NCBI GenBank assembly: GCA_937894105.1
Contig: CALCTI010000130.1
Location: 1-6,530 of the forward strand
Origin: an uncultured cyanobacterium
GTDB taxonomy: Bacteria > Cyanobacteriota > Cyanobacteriia > CACIAM-69d
DNA length: 6,530 bases
Reading direction: 5' to 3'
The position numbers and the translations under genes are program-made. Shown in pieces: positions 6,355 through 6,530 of this stretch. The notes beneath the pieces are model-generated. The model was not told the origin of the DNA. It saw only the letters and a list, made by a program, of their open reading frames with translations, and did not search any database. The first letter of the stretch is position 1. Every line of letters begins with the position of its first letter.

Positions 6355-6530
6355 GAAGTTGTTGACAATAATGTAAGCAAAAAAAGAAAACTGAACTTTT
6401 CTAGATGCGCCTGGCATTTTTAGTCTGTTGCTCATCTTTAGTATGAAAGCCTTAATTTAGATGCCCTCTGTCTAAAGGCATATTTCTGAAATATAACTCG
6501 AGGCACAGTTCAGATACCTGTTGCCGTGAT

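Noticed and set aside
6449..6479. Stem GCC...TTTAGA/TCTAAA...GGC near the window end
   Set aside because: It needs a 4-nt bulge and lacks a proper T-run; no gene in the window ends at it, so a terminator call is unsupported.
1..6530. CRISPR arrays, tRNA or rRNA genes
   Set aside because: No regularly spaced repeats, cloverleaf-like segments or rRNA-like conserved blocks were seen on either strand.

Overview
The window looks like chromosomal DNA from a cyanobacterium. It holds 13 perfect copies of the octamer GCGATCGC (HIP1; for example at 235, 374, 472, 2116, 3806, 4082, 5221 and 5580), far above chance, together with a cyanobacterial-type PdhA, a kinase subfamily common in cyanobacteria and a GAF domain with cyanobacteriochrome cysteines. 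I cannot name the species.

Layout, left to right. (1) 1-482, minus: the first 160 residues of a PLP-dependent Orn/Lys/Arg decarboxylase-family protein, cut by the window edge. (2) 612-1649, plus: pdhA, pyruvate dehydrogenase E1 alpha, divergent from the decarboxylase across a 129-bp gap. (3) 1650-1913: a strong intrinsic terminator for pdhA (1730-1770), followed at once by an 89-bp MITE-like element (1778-1866) with 19-bp terminal inverted repeats and flanking 9-bp direct repeats. (4) 1914-3458, minus: an intact membrane sensor histidine kinase, with a plausible promoter overlapping a perfect 12-bp palindrome. (5) 3459-4290: about 830 bp with no convincing gene. (6) 4291-6266, minus: a second, soluble histidine kinase (two CBS domains, GAF, DHp, ATPase) broken by a one-base frameshift near 5112-5116 and a TAA codon at 4816-4818. 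(7) 6267-6530: upstream region of that gene, AT-rich and without a gene.

The most interesting content is region 6. Its GAF domain carries both a Cys-His dyad (C292-H293) and an upstream DPCV motif (C264). The two cysteines are 28 residues apart, as in DXCF-type cyanobacteriochromes such as TePixJ. The reconstructed 658-residue protein would have coupled a possible blue/green light sensor and a CBS pair, a fold that often binds adenine nucleotides, to a histidine kinase. As read, only the CBS-GAF sensor half remains as one open frame. Both kinases share a DHp/ATPase subfamily and no response regulator gene lies in the window, so their partners would be encoded elsewhere. The metabolic genes on the left and the signalling genes on the right show no evident functional link.
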